From Deltaproteobacteria bacterium (GTDB taxonomy: Bacteria > Myxococcota_A > UBA796 > GCA-2862545), in the NCBI GenBank assembly GCA_006226595.1, contig SBGP01000094.1, forward strand, positions 1 through 55,586: DNA of 55,586 nt. Direction: 5' to 3'. The position numbers and the translations under genes were made by a program. The notes beneath the pieces were generated by a model. The model did no database searches, was not told the DNA's origin, and saw only the letters and a program-made list of their open reading frames with translations. This document shows, one piece after another, positions 1 through 13,035 of this stretch (the first letter of the stretch is position 1; each line of letters begins with the position of its first letter).

Positions 1-5165
<5,165 letters not shown>

Positions 5166-5188
5166 ATCGTCCTCGCTGACAGGCGTCG

Positions 5189-5200
5189 GCACTATACGCG
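5189..5200 (-). promoter_or_regulatory. -10-like promoter element of the MopE-like gene
   Basis: On the minus strand this reads CGCGTATAGTGC, 24 bases upstream of the ATG. A nearly identical string lies upstream of ParA (9424) and of the giant DUF4157 gene (33352). TATAGT would serve as the -10; no convincing -35 is present 16-18 bases upstream. Confidence 0.45.
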
Positions 5201-5374
5201 TGAATCACGCCGGAGCCTAGAGAAATCCGCGTTTTGCGTGGCCTTCGCCCCAAGGGTGCGCGGCGTGGAGCCTCCGCGTGCACAGCCCTCACCGACAGAT
5301 GTCAGGATGGGAGTAGAGAAACGCGCTCGCACCGCGTACAAGGAGCACGCCGCTCGGCGGTCCCTGGAGGCTTC

Positions 5375-5806
5375 GTGAACGTCCTGCTCTCTCTCGATCT
5401 CGGCCCGCAGCACGAGGCCGTGTTCTCGGTGGCCTCCCAGTGGGTCAAGCGGCTGGGTGCGCGACTCGACCTGCTCTACGTGCTGCCTTTTGCGCCGATG
5501 CCGGCACTGCGCGACCCGACGCTGCAGGCCGCCATCGAGAAGGAGCTGCGCGCCGACCACACCCAGCGCGACCTGCTCCAGGGCCTGCTCAACCGCCTTC
5601 CGGAGCAACACCGCGGCTCCATCCACACCCGCACCGGTGCGCCCGCGGACGAGATCCTGGCGATGTCCCAGGACTTCGACGCCCTGCTCGTCGGAACGGC
5701 CGGCAAGACCGGCGTCGAGCGCTTCTGGCTCGGCAGCGTCGCCGAGAAGGTCGTGCGCCAGTCCGAGGTCCCGGTGGTCGTCCTGCCGCTTCGCGGCATG
5801 AAGTAG
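5375..5806 (+). CDS. universal stress protein (UspA family)
   Basis: 143 residues from GTG at 5375, with GGAGG at 5366-5370. The single Usp domain shows the N-terminal beta-strand VNVLLSLDLG, a D-L-LYVLP strand, and the C-terminal ATP-binding signature G-2x-G-9x-G-S (GTAG...LGS) followed by VPVVVLP. UspA proteins are cytosolic nucleotide-binding stress proteins; the intact motif suggests an ATP-binding member. It is transcribed divergently from the MopE-like lipoprotein across a 209-base spacer and ends 4 bases from the convergent SDR gene. Confidence 0.88.
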   Translation: MNVLLSLDLGPQHEAVFSVASQWVKRLGARLDLLYVLPFAPMPALRDPTLQAAIEKELRADHTQRDLLQGLLNRLPEQHRGSIHTRTGAPADEILAMSQDFDALLVGTAGKTGVERFWLGSVAEKVVRQSEVPVVVLPLRGMK

Positions 5807-5810
5807 GCGA

Positions 5811-6659
5811 CTACAGGTCGAGCTTGCCGGCGTCGAGCTTCTTCTTCACGCCGAGCAGCTCGGCATCCAGCTGCCAGCGGAAGACGCCGGGAAGGTGTCG
5901 CGAGAACACGCGAATGGCGTTCCAGTCGAAGCCGACGTTGTTCTCGAAGCGTCCCTTCTCGACGGCGTTGGCGAGACGCTGGGCGACGAACTCGGCGGTA
6001 CGCGTCTTCACGAAGTTGTTCTCGACCTCGAGCGCCCACACGAGCTTCGGCTTCTCCTCGTTCTCCTTCGCGAGACCGGGAGTGTCGGTGGTCGGCGGGT
6101 AGAACATCATCACGTCGACGCCGTGAAGCATCAGTTCCTGGCGAAGCGCCTGGGCCATGCCGTCGATGGCGAACTTCGACGCGCAGTACGCGCCGTAGCC
6201 GTAGGCGCCGAACCAGCCGAGGGTCGAGGTCACGAAGCAGATGCGACCCGCCTTGCGCTCGACCATGTGGCGGGCGGCCGCGCGCGACACCTGGAAGTGA
6301 CCGATGCAGTTCACATTGAACAGCCACTTCATGTCTTCCGTGGAGGTGTCGAGCAGGGTGTTGCACTTGGCCACGCCGCTGTTGCAGATGACCACGTCGA
6401 GGTGACCGAGCTGCGCGATGGCGCTCGCCACGCCGTCCTCGACCGCCTGCTCGTCGACGACGTCCATGGTCACGAAGCCGAAGGTCGCGTCGGCACGTCC
6501 GGCCACCTTCAGCTCGGCGACCGTCTCCTCGAGCGGGCCCGACCGCCGTGCCGCGACCACCACACTCGCGCCGCGGCGCGCGAGCTCGAGCGCCGTGGCT
6601 CGACCGATGCCGGCGCTGCCGCCGGTGATCAGGACCTTCTTGCCGTCGTAGTAGGCCAT
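5811..6659 (-). CDS. short-chain dehydrogenase resembling 3-ketodihydrosphingosine reductase
   Basis: 282 residues; ATG at 6659 with CGGAGG upstream. Classical SDR: TGGSAGIG NAD(P) loop (residues 12-19), CNSG (92-95), catalytic Ser145, Tyr158 and Lys162 (YCASK). After the active site it has YPPTTDTPGLAKENEEKP, closely matching the KDSR (3-ketosphinganine reductase) signature YPPDTDTPGxxxEN, and the C-terminus keeps the KDSR-like AExVAxxxxxAVxxG helix. KDSR reduces 3-ketosphinganine to sphinganine with NADPH; sphingolipids are known from myxobacteria. No serine palmitoyltransferase gene is in the window, so the pathway link is inferred from the motif alone; other SDR substrates remain possible. 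Confidence 0.75.
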   Translation of the reverse strand: MAYYDGKKVLITGGSAGIGRATALELARRGASVVVAARRSGPLEETVAELKVAGRADATFGFVTMDVVDEQAVEDGVASAIAQLGHLDVVICNSGVAKCNTLLDTSTEDMKWLFNVNCIGHFQVSRAAARHMVERKAGRICFVTSTLGWFGAYGYGAYCASKFAIDGMAQALRQELMLHGVDVMMFYPPTTDTPGLAKENEEKPKLVWALEVENNFVKTRTAEFVAQRLANAVEKGRFENNVGFDWNAIRVFSRHLPGVFRWQLDAELLGVKKKLDAGKLDL

Positions 6660-6768
6660 GCGCCCTCCGGGGGCCGCGTGTAACCCGATGAATGGCGGCT
6701 GAGCAGAGAATCTCGCCGGGGTTTTTCCGTCGGCCACGGGTCGCGGGTCCAAGAAGTGGAGGTACCCC

Positions 6769-7662
6769 ATGACCCACCGAATTGCCCTCACCGCCGCGCT
6801 CGCCCTGCCCCTCGCCTTCTCGCTGGCCTGCGGACCGGCCGGCGGGTCCGCGCCCGCCATTCCCGTGCTCGCCGACCTGAACCCCGACGCGGCAGGTCGC
6901 GTCGGCCTGGTCGATCGCGATGCCCTGCTGGCGGACGCCGTGGACTACGACCTCGCGGACCGGGGCACCGCCCTCGACGCGAGCGGCGCCGGGTTCCGCA
7001 TGGACTTCGATGGCAACGCCCTGATCGACGCCGCCGAGTCCGCCGAGGTGCCGCCCCCGTCCTACTCGAACGTGCAGGCCGCCTGGACGGCGACGCTCGC
7101 CGCGGACCTCACGACGCTGGCCGTCGTCGGCCCTCCGCGCATCGCGATTGGCGTGGCCGCCGCCGGACGGATCACGCAGCTCCAGCCCAACGTGTGGCAC
7201 GCCACGAACACCGTGGACGTGGCCGGACGACCGGTGACGGCCGACCTCACCGCCGCGTGGGTCGGGGTGGGCTGGCTCGCGGAGATGCGCGTCACCGATC
7301 CGCTCACCGGTCTGGACCAGGCCAAGTGGTTCAGCGGCTTCCTGGGCGCCGACGGCCAGGTCGGCTGGTGGGATCTCTACGACGGGCACGGACAGCTCAC
7401 CGGCGTGGTCGAGTGGGTCGCGGATGGCCAGGGCAATGGCGAGTTCGGCCTCGTCGCGACCGCCGGCGAGCACCAGGGCGACGCGCTCACCTACACCTTC
7501 GTCGACGAGACCGCGCGCATCGACCACCTCGATGCGAGCACCGGTGAAGCGTCCTGGGTGTTCCTCGACACCGACCACAGCGGCGAAGTGCGGCTGCCCG
7601 AACACCGCGCCGGCGAGGTCGGTTGCTGGGACGCGGATCTGCTCGACGTCGCCTGCCCCTAG
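6769..7662 (+). CDS. lipoprotein with two EF-hand-like loops, function unknown
   Basis: 297 residues; ATG at 6769 with GTGGAGGT upstream. The signal peptide ends in lipobox SLAC (lipid Cys21). Two loops fit the EF-hand DxDxDG...E spacing: DFDGNALIDAAE near residue 83 and DTDHSGEVRLPE near residue 265. The middle is a beta-rich domain with paired Trp-containing strands. Probably anchored in the periplasm or outer membrane and Ca2+-stabilised. No enzymatic motif recognised. Divergent from the SDR gene across ~110 bases. Confidence 0.7.
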   Translation: MTHRIALTAALALPLAFSLACGPAGGSAPAIPVLADLNPDAAGRVGLVDRDALLADAVDYDLADRGTALDASGAGFRMDFDGNALIDAAESAEVPPPSYSNVQAAWTATLAADLTTLAVVGPPRIAIGVAAAGRITQLQPNVWHATNTVDVAGRPVTADLTAAWVGVGWLAEMRVTDPLTGLDQAKWFSGFLGADGQVGWWDLYDGHGQLTGVVEWVADGQGNGEFGLVATAGEHQGDALTYTFVDETARIDHLDASTGEASWVFLDTDHSGEVRLPEHRAGEVGCWDADLLDVACP

Positions 7663-7668
7663 CGGGCA

Positions 7669-7710
7669 GGTTGTCGGGGTCCCCGCCCAGCTGGCAGCTT
7701 CCTGACAACC
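7669..7710. terminator. long imperfect hairpin after the EF-hand lipoprotein gene
   Basis: GGTTGTCGGG (7669-7678) pairs with CCTGACAACC (7701-7710) over ten positions with one G-T wobble; the loop contains further self-complementary CAGCTGG. It starts seven bases after the stop codon. There is no T-run, so intrinsic termination is uncertain; its right arm runs into the palindrome at 7709-7726. Confidence 0.4.
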
Positions 7711-7733
7711 ATACGCTAGCGTATGGCTAAAGT
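7709..7733 (+). promoter_or_regulatory. perfect 18-bp palindrome with overlapping promoter-like element
   Basis: ccatacgctagcgtatgg (7709-7726) is its own reverse complement. It is followed at once by TAAAGT (7728-7733), a possible -10 for the hydrolase gene starting at 7756. The arrangement looks like an operator of a dimeric regulator placed just upstream of the -10. Confidence 0.5.
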
Positions 7734-7755
7734 ACGCTCGCCTTTCGGAGGTCCC

Positions 7756-8718
7756 ATGCGCCCGCTCGTCCTCGTCCTCGCTCTCGCCGCCTGCGGCACC
7801 GACTCCGACAACACCGTGCTTGGCGACTCCGGCGACACCGCCGTCGAGACGGACACCGACACCGACACCGACACGGATGCGGACACCGACAGCGACACGG
7901 ATGCGGACGCCGACGCCGACAGCGATGCGGACACCGACAGCGATACGGACACCGACACCAACGCGCTGACGGACTTCACCGCTGGCGGCGGGGCAGCCGT
8001 GTCGACGAGCACCGGCAGCGCCAGCCTCACCAGCTGCACCATGAACTACACCCGGTTCACCCCTGCGGGAGGCGCCTCGGGCCCGCTCGTGGTGCTCTCC
8101 CACGGCTTCTCTCGCGGACAGGCGCAGATGGCCGGCTGGGCCGAGCACCTGGCCTCCTGGGGCGTGGAGGTCGTCACCCCCGGGCTGTGCCATGCCGGCG
8201 CCTTCAACGCGGATCACGCCCAGAACGCCGCCGATCTGGTCGAGCTGGTTACGGAGCTCGGTGCCAGCGAGGTGATCTACGTGGGACACAGCGCCGGCGG
8301 ACTAGCGAGCTATGTCGCCGCCGGCTCGGACAGCCGAACCGTGGCGATGATGGGACTGGATCCCGTCGACAACAACCTCGCCGCCAGCGCCACCGTGACC
8401 GACCCCCACGTTGCGCTGCATGGCGTGCCGCAGCAGTGCAACACCCAGAACAACATGGCCGGTCTCTTCGACGTCGAGCTCCGCGTCAAGGATGCCGACC
8501 ACTGCGACTTCGAGAGCCCCAGCGACTTCCTGTGCAGCCTGGGCTGTCCGAGCGGCGGCAACACCAGCGCCGAGGCCATCGCCGGGGTCATCACCCAGCA
8601 GCTCACCGCCTACGTCCTGTGGCAGGCCGGGCTCGAGCCCGACGGCGCGTCGTACTGGACCCCCGGAAGCGCCGGCTACCAGGCCCTCATCGCCAGCGGC
8701 GGCGCGAGCGCGATGTAG
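7756..8718 (+). CDS. alpha/beta-hydrolase lipoprotein with Asp-rich linker
   Basis: 320 residues from ATG 7756 (GGAGG five bases upstream); the lipoprotein signal MRPLVLVLALAAC has lipid Cys13. Residues ~31-72 are a D-T/D-A/D-S low-complexity linker, likely acting as a spacer or Ca2+ binder. The catalytic domain (~75-320) shows the chlorophyllase/dienelactone-hydrolase pattern: VVLSHGF oxyanion strand, nucleophile GHSAG (Ser179), an acid in LDPVD (Asp202) and DADHCDF (His249). Several Cys pairs fit an extracytoplasmic location. Probably a surface-anchored esterase or lipase; substrate unknown. Its stop codon abuts the stop of the convergent AgmX-like gene. Confidence 0.8.
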   Translation: MRPLVLVLALAACGTDSDNTVLGDSGDTAVETDTDTDTDTDADTDSDTDADADADSDADTDSDTDTDTNALTDFTAGGGAAVSTSTGSASLTSCTMNYTRFTPAGGASGPLVVLSHGFSRGQAQMAGWAEHLASWGVEVVTPGLCHAGAFNADHAQNAADLVELVTELGASEVIYVGHSAGGLASYVAAGSDSRTVAMMGLDPVDNNLAASATVTDPHVALHGVPQQCNTQNNMAGLFDVELRVKDADHCDFESPSDFLCSLGCPSGGNTSAEAIAGVITQQLTAYVLWQAGLEPDGASYWTPGSAGYQALIASGGASAM

Positions 8719-9324
8719 CTACTCCGCGTCCGTCGCGAACAGGAACGGGTAGGTCACGCTCAGGCGACCCGCACCCGGCGAGTCGAACTGCAGCTCCGAG
8801 AGCACACTGGTCACGCACGCCTCGAAGGCGGCATGCCCGGTCGTCGCCTCCTCGACCTCGGCGGACGTGATCTGGCCGATGCCATCGACCTCGGAGATGG
8901 TGAGCGACGCGACGATGCGGCCAGCCAGCTCGGGGTCCTCGGCGAGCCAGCCGTCGTAGCACTCGGTGAGCTCGGGCAGCGCCTCGTGCACCGCACCCTG
9001 GATGCCCTCGAAGGTCAGCGGCCATGCCGAGCGCTCTCCGGACGGCACAGCCTCCGGCGTGGGCGCATCCGTCTCTCCAGCATCCTCGGCAATCGGGGGC
9101 GGCGCCATCATCGGCACCTCCTGATCGGCCGTCGGCAGATCCGCCCGCTTGCGGAGCGCCGGCAGCGTGGACGGGCGCCGAAGGTCGGGCGGCGGCGTCT
9201 CGGAGGGCCGCGCGGCGACGGCCGGGTAGCTCTCGCCGTGGGTCGCGCCCCCGCGGGGGCGAAGCAGCACCACGAGCACGAGGAGGACGACGATGGCTCC
9301 GACGGCGACGGCGTTCTTGTTCAT
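8719..9324 (-). CDS. membrane-anchored AgmX/PglI C-terminal-domain protein
   Basis: 201 residues from the ATG at 9324; the SD is weak, but the choice puts the single N-terminal anchor (VAVGAIVVLLVLVVLL) right after MNKNA. A Pro/Ala-rich linker follows to about residue 100. The C-terminal ~100 residues fit the AgmX/PglI domain: a helix with a Cys (LTECYDGWLAEDPELAG), RIVASLTISEVDGIGQI strands, and AFEACVTSVLSELQF followed by VTYPFLF. In myxobacteria this domain occurs in gliding-motility and envelope proteins and resembles TonB-type energy-transducing C-termini. Role here unknown. Confidence 0.7.
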   Translation of the reverse strand: MNKNAVAVGAIVVLLVLVVLLRPRGGATHGESYPAVAARPSETPPPDLRRPSTLPALRKRADLPTADQEVPMMAPPPIAEDAGETDAPTPEAVPSGERSAWPLTFEGIQGAVHEALPELTECYDGWLAEDPELAGRIVASLTISEVDGIGQITSAEVEEATTGHAAFEACVTSVLSELQFDSPGAGRLSVTYPFLFATDAE

Positions 9325-9423
9325 GGACGCGCATGTATCCGACCTCGACCCGGAGTTCCGGCAGGCGCGTGTCAAAGCCGAGGCCACGGGGGAAATGAAT
9401 CTCCCCTCACCTGGGCCCAGATC

Positions 9424-9436
9424 GCGCTATAGTGCG
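9424..9436 (+). promoter_or_regulatory. -10-like promoter element for parA
   Basis: CGCGCTATAGTGC-type string with TATAGT at 9428-9433, ~60 bases before the ParA start. It matches the elements at 5189 and 33352. Confidence 0.45.
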
Positions 9437-9494
9437 CCCACCCTCCGTGATCGCCCGATCACACCCCCTCCCTCCCCCCATCCCCGAGCTCCCC

Positions 9495-10352
9495 ATGCGA
9501 AACCTGCTCAAGGGCGGTCTGCGCCGGCTGGCCCGCGTCGAGACCCCGAAGCGCCCCCTCGGAACCAAGAAGGCGACGGTCATCGCCGTGTCCGCGCAGA
9601 AGGGCGGCGTCGGCAAGACCACGACCAGCGTCACCATGGCCACGGCCCTGGCCCGCTTCCACGGTCTGCGCGTGCTGCTCGTCGACCTCGACCCGCAGGG
9701 TCACGTGACCCGCTCGCTCCAGGCGAACCTCAAGCCCGGCGGCGGCAAGCTCTCCGAGGTACTGCTCGACGACAAGCGCGAGGCCGAGGTCATGGACGTG
9801 GTCGCGACCACGGGCATCCCGAACCTCTACCTCACCCCGTTCGACGAGAAACTCGGCGCCACCGAGGACCTGCTCTCGACCCGCATCGGCAAGGAGTTCG
9901 TGCTCAAGGAGGCGCTCGACGCCACCCGCACGCACTACGACGTCATCGTGCTCGACTGCCCGCCGAACCTCGGCAACCTGACACTGAACGGCCTCGTCGC
10001 CGCGGACCAGGTGCTCATCCCCTGCGACCCGTCTCCCCTCGCCCTCAACGGCGTGGCGGCGCTCGTCGAGACCATCAGCACCGTGGCCACGCGCCTGAAC
10101 CCCGAGCTCGACGTGCTCGGCGTGCTGCTCACGCGGGTCGACGGCCGCAACACCACGCTGAATGCAGCCGTGGAGGAAGAGATCCTCAAGGAGTACGGCC
10201 CGGCCCTGCTCCCGATGCGCATCGGCATCTCGTCGAGCCTCGCCAAGGCCCAGATGGAGGGTCAGGACATCTTCGCCTTCGACCCGAGCAGCCGCGGCGC
10301 CGCCCAGTACAAGGAACTCGCGGCCCACGTGTCGCAGTACCTCAACGGGTGA
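9495..10352 (+). CDS. ParA-family ATPase
   Basis: 285 residues from ATG 9495. Deviant Walker A KGGVGKTT (residues 36-43), Walker A' LLVDLDPQGH (61-70) and Walker B VIVLDCPP (150-157) define the ParA/Soj/MinD superfamily; the Asp after LLVDL and the length fit ParA/Soj rather than MinD. A basic N-terminal stretch (LRRLARVETPKR) may bind DNA or membrane. No ParB gene is adjacent, so this is probably an orphan positioning ATPase rather than the chromosome-segregation parA. The stop codon overlaps the GTG of the rhodanese gene (GTGA). Confidence 0.88.
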   Translation: MRNLLKGGLRRLARVETPKRPLGTKKATVIAVSAQKGGVGKTTTSVTMATALARFHGLRVLLVDLDPQGHVTRSLQANLKPGGGKLSEVLLDDKREAEVMDVVATTGIPNLYLTPFDEKLGATEDLLSTRIGKEFVLKEALDATRTHYDVIVLDCPPNLGNLTLNGLVAADQVLIPCDPSPLALNGVAALVETISTVATRLNPELDVLGVLLTRVDGRNTTLNAAVEEEILKEYGPALLPMRIGISSSLAKAQMEGQDIFAFDPSSRGAAQYKELAAHVSQYLNG

Positions 10353-10843
10353 AGCTGAAGACGCTGTGGGCGCTCGTCCGCGGCACGCGGTGGGGCGCCC
10401 CTCCCGAGGACGACGGCGCCCGCCTCGACGCGGCCATGGCGATGTACGCCACCTACCGGGAGGCCTTTCCCGAGGTGCCCGAGATCTCGGCGTCCGACCT
10501 CCGCGACGCGCTTCACGGAGAGGCCCCTCCGGTGCTCGTCGACGTGCGCTCGGACGCAGAGCGCGGGGTGTCGACGATTCCCGGCGCGGTGAGCCCGGAG
10601 CGGTTCGCGTCCGAGGCCCCCGAGGGCCCCGTGGTCACCTACTGCACGATCGGCGCGCGCAGCGGCGAGTACGCGGAGAAGCTGCGCAGTGAGGGCCGGG
10701 ACGTGCGGAACCTTGCCGGCAGCTTGCTCGCGTGGACCCACGTCGGCGGTGAGCTGGTCGACGGCGACGGGCCGACCCGGCGGGTACACGTCTACGGCAA
10801 GCGCTGGGACCTGGTGCACTCGGACTACGAGGGCGTGTACTGA
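10349..10843 (+). CDS. rhodanese-domain protein coupled to ParA
   Basis: 164 residues from a GTG whose last two bases are part of the ParA stop (GTGA at 10349-10352), implying translational coupling. The rhodanese domain spans ~45-145: VLVDVRSDAE, IPGA, and active-site Cys99 in YCTIGARSG. A C-terminal HVYGKRWDLVHSDYEGVY tail is typical of a small subgroup of single-domain rhodaneses. Likely a cytosolic sulfurtransferase or persulfide carrier; why it is coupled to a ParA ATPase is unclear. It converges with the DUF1684 gene across six bases. Confidence 0.82.
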   Translation: MKLKTLWALVRGTRWGAPPEDDGARLDAAMAMYATYREAFPEVPEISASDLRDALHGEAPPVLVDVRSDAERGVSTIPGAVSPERFASEAPEGPVVTYCTIGARSGEYAEKLRSEGRDVRNLAGSLLAWTHVGGELVDGDGPTRRVHVYGKRWDLVHSDYEGVY

Positions 10844-10849
10844 CCCCGG

Positions 10850-11764
10850 TCAGTGCCCCGCGGGCGTCTTCTCCCCTGCTTCGACGCGCACCGCGAGCCG
10901 GTTGTCCTGCGGCGGCAGCGGGCAGGTGGCGTACGGCGTGAACGCGCACGGCGGGTTGGTCGCCGTGTTGAAGTCGAGCACGACGACGCCGTCTTTCGGG
11001 GCCTCGGCGCCGAGGAAACGTCCACCGCCGTAGGTCTCGATGCCGCTGGTCTGGTCGGCAAACACGAGGAACATCGGCTCGGAGGGCTCGTCCTGGAACG
11101 GCATCAGCGTGTACGAGGCGCCGTCGACCTCGAAGCGAAGCAGGCCGGGCACCGTGGCTTCGTCGGTGGTGCCGATGGCGGTCGGGAACGCGAGCTTTCG
11201 CGGCTCGTCGAAGGGCTCGAAGGTCGCTTCGACCCGCCACGCGCGGTCCGCGGCGAAGCGCGGGATGCCGTGGAAGGCCTCGCGGGCCGGGTGCCGCGTG
11301 TCCTTGGCGCGAATGCCGATCTTGCCCTGGCGCTCGATGACGTAGAAGGTCAGCCCCTCGCGGGTGATGCGCGTCGGACCGTCCTCTTCACCATCGTGGA
11401 GCAGCCGCAGCGGCGCGGTGACTGGCTCGTCGCCATGCATCAGCCCCGAACCCTCGGCGGGATGCAGGGTCACGACCTCCCCCTCGCGATGCAGGGTGCC
11501 CAGGGACGCCGGGGCACTCCACTCCGGCAGGGCCACGAACGAGCCCGGCTCGGAGCCAAGGCTGTTCTCGCCCTCGTCGAGCCAGGTGAGGGCCACGAGG
11601 GTGAGCCAGCCGGACTCCGCAGAGAGCCGGTCCTCGCGCTCCTTCCACTCGGCCTCGAGCTCGGCGATGTAGGCATCCGCGACCTTGTCCGGGGGCAGGT
11701 CGTCGGTGGCCTCGGGCTCGGTGGGACCGCAGGCGATCAGACCGAGCAGGACCAGCAGCCTCAC
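10850..11764 (-). CDS. DUF1684 lipoprotein
   Basis: 304 residues from a GTG overlapping the upstream monooxygenase stop (GTGA at 11761-11764). Signal VRLLVLLGLIAC with lipid Cys12. The rest fits DUF1684: helix AEWKEREDRL, SGWLTLVALTWL, a beta-barrel-like core, GGRFL, and the family signature NPPCAFTPYATCPLPPQDNR near the C-terminus. The biochemical function of DUF1684 is not established. Translational coupling to the copper monooxygenase suggests both act in the same envelope process. Confidence 0.85.
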   Translation of the reverse strand: MRLLVLLGLIACGPTEPEATDDLPPDKVADAYIAELEAEWKEREDRLSAESGWLTLVALTWLDEGENSLGSEPGSFVALPEWSAPASLGTLHREGEVVTLHPAEGSGLMHGDEPVTAPLRLLHDGEEDGPTRITREGLTFYVIERQGKIGIRAKDTRHPAREAFHGIPRFAADRAWRVEATFEPFDEPRKLAFPTAIGTTDEATVPGLLRFEVDGASYTLMPFQDEPSEPMFLVFADQTSGIETYGGGRFLGAEAPKDGVVVLDFNTATNPPCAFTPYATCPLPPQDNRLAVRVEAGEKTPAGH

Positions 11765-12978
11765 AGGGTCACGTACACACCGACGAGGCACATCTCGTCG
11801 TTGGTGCCGTCCCCCCAGCGCACGATGGAGTCGTCGCCCGTGGTGTCGAACCAGCAGTCGAGGATGATGCGGTCGTCGCTCTCGATGCGGACCGGCTCGG
11901 TGAAGAAGTACTGCTGCTGCCACTGGAAGTCCCAGTGCGGCACGTCGACCAGGCACTCGCCCTCGGTGCGGTCCGCGCTCTCCTTGCGCAGCGTGATGCG
12001 CGAGCCACGGGTGTGCATGTGCGGGAGCACGCCCCACAGGTTCACGCCGAAGGGCACACCGACCTGGCCGAGCGAGTAGTCGAAGCCGGCGTGCGCCGCC
12101 TGCTGACCCGGCTGCAGGTTCACGCTCGCGGGGAGCAGGTAGGTGATCGCAGGCTGGGCGACACTGCTCGACAGCTCGAGGTGCACCTTCGTGCGGTCGC
12201 TGCGGCTCTCGGGGAGCAGGTGGTAGTGAACCTGCATGATCAGCTTGCGGCCTGCCTTGACCTCGACGCCGGTGCCCTCGGGGTACTCCACCACCCCACT
12301 ACCCGGTGCCCACGTCGCCATCGGCGTCGAGTCGCTGATGCCGCTGTCGCCGAAGCAGGTGTAGGAGCCCTCGGTGCCCGCGCGGCTCTCGGCCTGGGTC
12401 TGGGCCTCCTCGCTGCCGAGGTTCCACAGGATCACGTGGTGGACCATCTCCGGGTCGCCGGGCTCGACCTCGAACGCAGTGATGTACTGGTCGGTGTCCA
12501 GGCCCGTGTCGAGCAGGAAGCAGCGGTAGTCGTCCTCGGGGTGACCCGAGCTCTCCGTCGGCGTGTAGTCGAAGCCGAAGTCGACGGTCAGATCGGGGTT
12601 CGCGATCGTCTCCGCCGGCGGAAGCTGGAGTTCCTCGCGCGGCGGGCGGCCCTCGGGCATGTCCGCGTTGACCCACGCACGGATGGTCGCGATCTCCTCG
12701 GGCGAGAGTCCGCGCTCGTCCTGGAACGAGCCGCACTCGCCGCTGGTGTCGGCGCCGAACGGTGGCATGCGTCCCGCCTCGATCTCAGCGGCCATCGCAG
12801 GGCCCCAGGGCGTCGCCTCTTCGTAGGTCGTGAGCGGGAAGGGCCCGATCAGGTCGGCCTGATGGCAGCCCGCGCAGTTCTCGTACACGATGGGTGCGAC
12901 GTCATCGTGCCAGGTGGGGGTGTCTCCCCCCGTGCCACAGGCAACGAGCAGACCGGCGACCGGCAGAAAGCGAACCAT
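11761..12978 (-). CDS. cytochrome c - copper type II ascorbate-dependent monooxygenase lipoprotein
   Basis: 405 residues; ATG 12978 with GGAGG upstream; lipobox LVAC (Cys14). Residues ~20-115 are a small cytochrome-like domain with one haem motif CAGCH (35-39) and a MPPF candidate distal Met. Residues ~130-405 match the PHM/dopamine-beta-monooxygenase fold with every expected copper ligand at near-canonical spacing: HH 180-181 and H251 or H253 for one copper, HMH (320, 322) and M396 (NDEMC) for the other. Such enzymes hydroxylate C-H bonds using O2 with electrons passed through two coppers; the fused haem domain could be the electron donor in place of ascorbate. Substrate unknown. Confidence 0.87.
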   Translation of the reverse strand: MVRFLPVAGLLVACGTGGDTPTWHDDVAPIVYENCAGCHQADLIGPFPLTTYEEATPWGPAMAAEIEAGRMPPFGADTSGECGSFQDERGLSPEEIATIRAWVNADMPEGRPPREELQLPPAETIANPDLTVDFGFDYTPTESSGHPEDDYRCFLLDTGLDTDQYITAFEVEPGDPEMVHHVILWNLGSEEAQTQAESRAGTEGSYTCFGDSGISDSTPMATWAPGSGVVEYPEGTGVEVKAGRKLIMQVHYHLLPESRSDRTKVHLELSSSVAQPAITYLLPASVNLQPGQQAAHAGFDYSLGQVGVPFGVNLWGVLPHMHTRGSRITLRKESADRTEGECLVDVPHWDFQWQQQYFFTEPVRIESDDRIILDCWFDTTGDDSIVRWGDGTNDEMCLVGVYVTL

Positions 12979-13020
12979 GGGACCTCCGCGCGGGAAGTGT
13001 AGTCCGCAAAGCTCGCGTTC

Positions 13021-13034
13021 GCGGCAAATGCCGC
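13021..13034. repeat. short palindrome between the monooxygenase and NUDIX genes
   Basis: GCGGCA-AA-TGCCGC is a perfect 6-bp inverted repeat just past the NUDIX stop codon on the minus strand. It may be a weak terminator of the efflux operon; no T-run follows. Confidence 0.35.
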
Positions 13035-13035
13035 G

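Noticed and set aside
9495-10352. parA as part of a chromosome-partition parAB operon
   Set aside because: No ParB-like gene follows; the downstream gene is a rhodanese and no parS-like cluster was seen.
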